Below, one piece after another: positions 7,737 through 12,640 of a DNA stretch of 12,640 nt. Within the stretch, counting starts at the first letter, position 1. Each line of letters opens with the position of its first letter. Source of the DNA: Carex sylvatica (Eukaryota > Streptophyta > Magnoliopsida > Poales > Cyperaceae). A program made the position numbers and the translations under genes. The DNA is taken from positions 1 through 12,640 of the forward strand of contig CAXKVR010000582.1 in assembly GCA_964058845.1 (NCBI GenBank), written 5' to 3'. The notes under the pieces are model-generated. The model was given only the letters and a program-made list of their open reading frames with translations, searched no databases and was not told where the DNA came from.

Positions 7737-8400
7737 TTATACAAGAGCCCTAGCCTCTAGTTGCTTCTTTTCTCGATTTACTCTCCTGGCAAATAAAAGT
7801 AGCACCCTGCTTTAGTTGGAATTAAGAAGATTCTCTTATCGCTTTAACTAATTTAGTCTAACATTGTCGCCAGCAGCCATCCAAAACCAGGGTCTAATCA
7901 CTAAACCAATTTTACCTAGTTCAAGCAACAACACAGCACAGTCACACTCAACTTTTTATAAAAAAGTAAAGTAAATTTCTAAATCAGTGACACTTCTTTT
8001 ATCATTATTTAGCTAATGCACCATCTCCTAGAACTCAAAATATTTAAAATACAAGCAAAGTTAAAATTCGTCTCCAAATTTACATGAGCTCAATTACGAG
8101 TAGATAAGGATTTGCATGGATTTAGCCCTTTCTAGGAGATGGTCAGTTGTACTGTTATTAAAAAATAGATAAAATATTGGCTGTTATCAAATACGAAGAA
8201 AAGTAGGGTGGTGATTGATCAATATAATCACTGACAAAAATCCTTGAACGGGTTTACAGAATTGCAGTTTTCTTAACAGCTATCATCGTGGCCCCACATG
8301 TCAGCAAACAAATTTATAGCACGCGGTTATCCTCAATCAGTATACTGACAAGATCCAAAGATCCAATGATTTGAAGTTTTTCATTTTTATAGAAAATTAA
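7737..8400. other. Non-coding upstream region of the receptor gene
   Basis: No coding frame or known repeat family was recognised. The one clear structure is a 14-bp perfect inverted repeat, ACCATCTCCTAGAA at 8020-8033 with its complement at 8130-8143, 96 bp apart. It may be a relic of a small transposon, but no flanking duplication was seen. Confidence 0.55.
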
Positions 8401-8650
8401 AAATTTCAACACATGCTGCTAATCCAATTAACAAACGGTAAAAAACAAGTTTTTTACTTAACAGAATGTCTCGCACCTTTGAACATGTGCGTCAAACTGT
8501 CAAAGGCATCAGTTCAGTCGCCTTCAACCAATAAAAAAAAAAAAAAATCCAAATAACACACCGAATTTGACAATTTGATATTTGATACAGTGGGGTACTG
8601 GGGAGTTTATCCTCTTGCGCTGGAGAAGAAAAGAAGAAAAGAAGAACAAG
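8401..8650 (+). promoter_or_regulatory. Probable promoter and 5' leader of the LRR receptor kinase gene
   Basis: The stretch before the ATG holds a CCAAT string (8528-8532) next to a run of 15 A (8533-8547), and TTGAC cores of WRKY-type sites on either strand (GTCAA at 8491-8495 and 8499-8503, TTGAC at 8567-8571). The last 30 bases are purine-rich (GAAGAAAAGAAG), typical of a plant 5' leader. No clear TATA box lies at a suitable distance, so the start site is not fixed. The cores are short and could occur by chance. Confidence 0.4.
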
Positions 8651-8780
8651 ATGGGAAAAATGAAGATGGCATTGCAAAAATCTTCCCGTAATAATTACCA
8701 TTATTTTCTCCTGATCTTGCTTATCTTCACTTCTTTCAATTGTATAAGATCTCAAGCTCAGTCTCTTCCCAAACAAGAAG
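8651..8780 (+). CDS. Exon 1: signal peptide of the LRR receptor kinase
   Basis: The ATG at 8651 is preceded by a purine-rich leader. Residues 1-17 are basic and polar, residues 18-29 (YFLLILLIFTSF) form the hydrophobic core, and cleavage is likely near SQA-QS (about residue 36). In-frame Met codons at residues 4 and 6 are possible alternative starts and would keep the signal. The exon ends one base into a Val codon, before donor GTAACT (phase 1 intron). SLPKQE-V matches the LP..EV start of the mature protein in this family. Confidence 0.88.
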
Positions 8781-11700
8781 GTAACTCCCCTTGTCAATTT
8801 TTTTTTACCCTATTTGAATCTTTTTGGATCTAGAAGTACAAGTGTTCAATGAACTTCTATTTTCTTTGTTTCCGTTTGGATTATTGCGATAACGAGAGTA
8901 GTGGAGCGTGGAACTTCAAAAATTGAGGAGTCCAGTTCTTAATTTTCATAATAAATATTCTCTATCTATCATTATCTTTGCATGAAGCGTTTATAATAAT
9001 TTGGAAATGTTAATTGTCAAACGCAAAAACTTAGAAAGATAGCTTGCCCATAACTTTATGTATTTTTATGGCGGTGTAAATAAGAATTGGAGGTGTCCAG
9101 TGATTTATCAAGTTGACGAACCCAATCTCTATTTTTATTATTTCTCCTTTGAAATTATTTAGTGGAAGCTCTGAAGGCAATAGGGAAGAAGTTGAATAAA
9201 ACAGACTGGGACTTTAGTGTGAATCCATGCAATGGCACCAATGGCTGGATCAATGGGACTTCTGAATATAAAACAAGTAACGTGACCTGTAATTGTACCT
9301 TTGATAACAATTCCACTTGCCATGTAACCTGCTTGTAAGTCCACGCCTCTCTTCTTTAGATAATCATTTTTTATTTTATTTTTATCACTCTTTCTTTTAT
9401 GTGAATATGTTGTATTATGGAGAGAACTATTTTCTAGGTTGATGTTAAGCCAATCTATCTATAGTTAAGAAAACTATGTCGTAGTGGGTACATATTGATT
9501 CCACTGCTTAGGTGTTCAGGTCAAATACCGGTTTGTACCAGTGAGTGTGGAACCTATACTGGTTTTGAAACCATTTGGGCTTACGGTGTTTATTTGTTTC
9601 AATTTAGTTATTTGCAAAGTTCAATGGGACCGAAATTGTAAATACAAGGAACTTTACTTCTCTTGTTATATTTGCAAAAACAAGATATACCTAGAGAACG
9701 TAAAAGTAACCGAGCAAAACTGAGGTGTGATGTGCTCACCAAGAGGGGTTGGTGAGCAAGGCTATCGGATTGACTTTGAACTACGAATCCAAACTGTTGA
9801 AATTCGTGTACTTCGTGAGTGATGCATGTATATGCAAAATTTTTAAAATTTCAAATTCATTTAGTATATAGTAAAGCGGTCAAACAAATGATGAAAAATG
9901 AATACATAAAACAATTTAAAAAATAACTTAAAAAATGTTCATTTTTTTTCTACTGCTTTACCATGTGCTAAATAAATTCGAAACTTTAAAATTTTTACAT
10001 GTACATGCATCATTCACGAAGTAGATGGATTTCAACAGTTTGAATTCGTCGTTTGAAGCTAATCCGATAGTCTTTTGGAGGTGTGTTCACCAAACCCTCT
10101 TGGTGAGCACATCACACCCTAGTTTTGCTCAAAGTAAGCATATGTAAGTAACAGTGAGCACATATTGTTAACCAATGCTGCTAGTCAGGCTTGATGTGCC
10201 ATCAAACCTACAATTTGCCACTTTGGTAGCTCTTTCTGAAATATTCCTATATCAGCCACCTAATATTATGATAGTTCTTTTATATTGTAATATTGTATGC
10301 CATTTAGACAGCTTACACGTCAGAACCTGACCGGAGTGCTGCCTGAAGAAATCGCGAATCTTACATATCTGAGATATCTGTACGCAATCACTTCACTATC
10401 ACATATATTCTTGGTACCCTTCAGGTCGTGTCCAGTACTAGCCCTGACTGTTGGCCAAATCTCAATTTGATCTTTGATTTTGGGTTTTCTTGGCATTTTT
10501 CAGTGCTTAAGGATATCTATTTATTAGATTAGTAGTTGAGCAGCAGTTAAGCTCTAGAAGATTTCTACAATAGCAGCTGTTTTTTACACATTGCTATTTT
10601 ACAGTACCACTTAGTTGGTAGGGCTACACTTATTACCTCACATTTTGAGTCTCTGACTTGGTGTAAACTTAGAGTGATGCTGGTACCATATCAACAATTA
10701 TCAGATCATTGGGCCATGCTTACCAGATGGTACTCTTTAATGGCTTAAGAACAAAAAAATTATCATTTTTCAGCGATTTATCTCGAAATTGTTTGAGTGG
10801 TACAATCCCGTCAGTGTGGTCCAGCCTTCCCCTGTTTAATTTGTAAGTACTCATTTTCCTTTCATGTCTCATTGAATATGACCATCTCAATAGCTCATTT
10901 TTCTTTTTAAGTTTTTCTAACTACAAAAATGTGAAAATTACAAATAGGTCCCTCCAAGGGAATCAGTTGTCCGGACATATACCGAAGGAGCTTGGGAGCA
11001 TGCCTGCACTTAAATCTTTGTCAGTTATATTTTTTTCAGAATTATTTTTACTACACATACATAAGTGCGAGCAATGCTAGATTTTATTGCATAACCTCGA
11101 ACAATTGATACGTCAAAAGTATATCTATTTTAAAAGTATCTCGTACCATAACATCTTAATGAAAAACAATCCCCTATTGATGTTTATGAACTTGAAAGGG
11201 CAAATATATAACTTCCAGTATTTTGAATTTTCAGGCAGTTGGAAAACAACCGTCTTGAAGGCACTATCCCTCCTGAGATTGGAAACATATTAACCTTACA
11301 GAGACTGTGAGGCCTTCTAATCTTCTTCCTTTTATAAATTTCGAATCTGTATTCTTCTTCCAGCTTTCCTAAAGTATGCAAACATAACTTTCTTCTTTGG
11401 ATTTATACCTCTTCCCTTACAGTTTCATCACTGCGAATAACATCACAGGCGAGTTGCCTACTACATTTTCCAAGCTCACTAACTTCACCGATTTGTATGT
11501 ATTTGGTTATTGTGTTTCACACTTCTACATTCTTTTATGGTTATATATATAGACACACACACATTATTCATCTGATAAAAACATACTTTTTCATGTATAT
11601 ATAGTAGGATAGATGGGACTGGCATTTCTGGAAAGATCCCTGATCTCATTCAAAATTGGAGATCAGTCAACCGAATGTAAGTATTTTGTTTTTAGATGCC

Positions 11701-12526
11701 AAAAAAGGACAATACTTGTGGTTTTGGAACCATGAAATCACATATTACCCTTGTAAAGATATTCACAATTCATCATTTCTGTATGTCTCCTCAAGTAAAA
11801 CAATGTTGATAATCATCTAGCATAAGCTATACAAAATACTGGTCCATGTGCTTTCCTGGAGTGAACTATTGTACTGATATTCATGTAACCATAGTAAGTT
11901 TTGATACAAGTAAAACTTCAATAATTTAATTTTATTATCTCTTTCTGTCTTGGGGATTTTTCTGCTACTCTGCAGAGTTCAAAGTCAACGGATGCTTAAT
12001 ATATGGATACAGTAAATGTGCTATTTTACAATTTTTGCAAACTGAACTCTTTTGCTTGTGTAAAATCAAAATCTTCAGGGATATGCAAGGAACTTCCATG
12101 ATTGGACCCATCCCAAGTAGCATTTCTATGCTGAGGAATTTAACTGAACTGTATTTTCTACTTCTTCTCTTGCATTTTTTTTTTTTTATTAAAATCCTGA
12201 TCTGCAGAACAGAATTGTGTCCCATTTTAGCACGTATGAACTATTTTCCGAGGTTTACGTAAGTTTTTTTTTTTTATTATTTTGCAGGAGGGTCGTTGAC
12301 CTGGCTGGGCCAAAGACAACATTTCCACCATTGCAAAATGCTTACCACCTGACAGAGCTGTGAGATAATCTTACTTAATTTCATAGCTTTTGAACTGCTG
12401 TCTTCTCCTTATCATCATTTCAAAACTTATAATTTATAATCATAATTGATTTAGTGTTTTGAGGAATTGCTCGATACATGGAGAAATCCCTACTTATCTT
12501 GGCCAGATGATATATCTTGTAGTTCT
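8651..12526 (+). CDS. LRR receptor-like kinase, LRR-VIII-2 type, 5' part (11 exons, continues past the window)
   Basis: Exons are 8651-8780, 9163-9334, 10308-10379, 10774-10842, 10948-11019, 11235-11306, 11423-11494, 11608-11676, 12079-12150, 12288-12359 and 12455-12526, giving 944 nt (314 codons plus 2 nt) with no internal stop. All introns are GT-AG. The order is signal peptide, an N-terminal domain with DWDFSVNPC and NGW, then nine LRRs with the N.L.G.IP pattern. This layout, and segments such as CHVT...RQNLTGVLPEE, GKIPDLIQNW and MQGTSMIGPIPSSI, fit the plant LRR-VIII-2 receptors (At1g53430, At3g14840/LIK1 group). In that family more LRRs, a malectin domain, one membrane helix and a cytoplasmic Ser/Thr kinase follow. 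They sit in the plasma membrane, and LIK1 acts in chitin and immune signalling. The ligand of this member is unknown, and an exact orthologue cannot be named. Confidence 0.9.
8781..9162 (+). other. Intron 1 (382 bp)
   Basis: The donor is GTAACT and the acceptor is TTTAG. It is A+T-rich and nothing else was recognised in it. A long first intron after the signal-peptide exon is usual in this receptor family. Confidence 0.85.
9163..9334 (+). CDS. Exon 2: N-terminal cap domain, Cys- and N-glycosylation-rich
   Basis: It encodes EALKAIGKKLNKTDWDFSVN, then PCNGTNGW, and ends CHVTC plus two bases of a Leu codon. The W-x-F-x-x-x-x-C pattern and NGW motif are the LRR N-terminal cap of LRR-VIII receptors. 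About 57 residues hold seven N-glycosylation sequons (NKT, NGT twice, NVT, NCT, NNS, NST), consistent with an extracellular domain passing through the secretory route. Five Cys lie in the C-terminal two thirds. The donor is a strong GTAAGT. Confidence 0.88.
9335..10307 (+). other. Intron 2 (973 bp), enlarged by a MITE
   Basis: The donor is GTAAGT. The acceptor is ATTTAG ending at 10307; it was chosen over a nearby ACAG at 10311 because only the first keeps the frame open (LQLTRQNLTG). The intron contains a 419-bp foldback MITE at 9712-10130; without it and one target duplication it would be about 545 bp. The stretch 9341-9702 has no recognised feature. Confidence 0.85.
9712..10130. mobile_element. 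Foldback MITE, Mutator-type by its 9-bp duplication, in intron 2
   Basis: The left end starts GAGCAAAACTGAGGTGTGAT and the right end, reverse complemented, starts GAGCAAAACTAGGGTGTGAT. The arms stay similar for about 170-180 bp each, so nearly the whole 419 bp folds on itself around an A+T-rich centre near 9900-9950. The flanks aaagtaacc (9703-9711) and aaagtaagc (10131-10139) agree at 8 of 9 bases, the duplication size made by Mutator-like transposases. Each arm also holds a small internal hairpin (TGCTCACC 9733-9740 with GGTGAGCA 9751-9758). There is no coding capacity. The element ends 177 bp before the exon 3 acceptor. Confidence 0.85.
10308..10379 (+). CDS. Exon 3: first leucine-rich repeat
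   Basis: This 72-bp exon completes a Leu codon and encodes QLTRQNLTGVLPEE and the next helix-side residues ANLTYLRYL. The start at 10308 gives the family spacing CHVT-x-L-x-L-x-RQNLTG across the exon 2/3 joint. The donor GTACGC is weaker than the others. Confidence 0.88.
10380..10773 (+). other. Intron 3 (394 bp)
   Basis: The donor is GTACGC and the acceptor is TTTTTCAG. No repeat or other feature was recognised inside. Confidence 0.8.
10774..11306 (+). CDS. Exons 4-6: LRRs 2-4
   Basis: The exons are 10774-10842 (69 bp, LDLSRNCLSGTIPSVW), 10948-11019 (72 bp, GNQLSGHIPKELGSM) and 11235-11306 (72 bp, LENNRLEGTIPPEIGNI). Each begins with the last base of a Leu codon and ends two bases into the next one, so all units are interchangeable in frame. 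Donors are GTAAGT, GTCAGT and GTGAGG. At exon 6 the acceptor at 11234 was preferred to one four bases later, which would break the frame. Confidence 0.88.
11423..11676 (+). CDS. Exons 7-8: LRRs 5-6
   Basis: The exons are 11423-11494 (72 bp, ITANNITGELPTTFSKL) and 11608-11676 (69 bp, IDGTGISGKIPDLIQNW). The string GKIPDLIQNW is a recognisable family signature, usually GKIPDFI.NW in LRR-VIII-2 proteins. Donors are GTATGT and GTAAGT. The end of exon 8 splits a Met codon (AT-G), where most units split Leu. Confidence 0.88.
11553..11562. repeat. Short (TA)n/(AC)5 microsatellite in intron 7
   Basis: TTATATATATA at 11541-11551 is followed by (AC)5 at 11553-11562. It is a minor simple repeat 45 bp before the exon 8 acceptor. 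Confidence 0.7.
11677..12078 (+). other. Intron 8 (402 bp)
   Basis: The donor is GTAAGT and the acceptor is CTTCAG. A second pyrimidine-rich AG (CTCTGCAG ending 11975) occurs inside, but the sequence after it does not resemble an LRR. No repeat was recognised. Confidence 0.8.
12079..12526 (+). CDS. Exons 9-11: LRRs 7-9, then the gene leaves the window
   Basis: The exons are 12079-12150 (MQGTSMIGPIPSSISM), 12288-12359 (VVDLAGPKTTFPPLQNAYHL) and 12455-12526 (LRNCSIHGEIPTYLGQM), 72 bp each. Exon 10 is the atypical repeat with a G.....FPPL core that the family carries near the end of the first LRR block, and LRNC in exon 11 is also typical. Donors are GTATTT, GTGAGA and GTAAGT. The next exon, after 12640, must begin with the last base of a codon that starts CT. 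Confidence 0.88.
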
Positions 12527-12640
12527 GTAAGTCACCGTTCCATTACCTTTCTTTTTCTTTCTCAATTTGTTGTTCTTCTCTTTTTTTTCCTAATTTGAAA
12601 TTGTTTCTCTAATTTTGCTTCTGCTCATCTGTTTCGCCTA

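Noticed and set aside
8533..8547. Fifteen-A run as a retroposon tail
   Set aside because: No retroposon body or target duplication was seen around it. It is more likely a promoter poly(dA) tract.
9541..9723. Open frame of 60 codons in intron 2
   Set aside because: It runs across the left end of the MITE and is flanked by exons that join cleanly without it.
10308..10311. Exon 3 starting at 10312 after ACAG
   Set aside because: Joined to exon 2 this acceptor gives a stop within seven codons. The acceptor at 10307 gives the family sequence.
11976..12019. Extra exon in intron 8 after CTCTGCAG
   Set aside because: The sequence after it is short, does not look like an LRR and meets a stop. Exon 8 joined directly to 12079 gives the expected family text.
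12035..12262. Single open frame of 75 codons overlapping exon 9
   Set aside because: It is the exon 9 frame read through the intron on both sides. Its flanking residues are intronic and the GT/AG borders fit the gene.

Overview
The window looks like nuclear DNA of a flowering plant, probably a eudicot: A+T-rich, intron-rich, full of decayed transposons, with plant-type retroelement domains (zf-RVT and RVT_3-type RNase H) and a plant receptor-kinase gene. No RNA gene, CRISPR array or bacterial-type operon was seen. The species cannot be told from the sequence.

Left third (1-3541): the 3' two thirds of a dead L1-type LINE on the + strand. Linker, reverse transcriptase, zf-RVT and RNase H regions follow in the usual order but are broken by stops and frameshifts. 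A 369-bp hAT-type non-autonomous transposon (2630-2998) sits between the zf-RVT and RNase H parts. It has an 8-bp target-site duplication, and removing it plus one duplication copy puts the two sides back in one reading frame.

3542-5512: an LTR-like block, best read as a solo LTR of a Tat/Athila-like Ty3 element. It starts TG, ends CA, is flanked by GAAGT on both sides, and holds a TATA box, a GC-rich array of about 92-bp repeats upstream of it, and a U5-like tail. From 5518 to 6453 nothing is recognised.

6454-7736: three tandem copies of a roughly 220-bp palindromic MITE. The first is split by a 683-bp hAT-like element (6539-7221) with an 8-bp duplication. Copies 1 and 2 are fused at a palindrome that both arms of the MITE share.

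Right third (8651 to beyond the right edge): the 5' end of an apparently intact LRR receptor-like kinase gene of the LRR-VIII-2 type (the At1g53430 / At3g14840 family). Eleven exons are visible: signal peptide, a cysteine- and N-glycosylation-rich N-terminal domain, then nine exons that each encode one leucine-rich repeat. From intron 2 on, every intron splits a codon after its second base. More LRRs, the malectin domain, the membrane segment and the kinase must lie to the right of the window. Intron 2 carries a 419-bp foldback MITE with a near-perfect 9-bp duplication (Mutator-type). The receptor is the only gene here likely to be functional; the rest is transposon layers.
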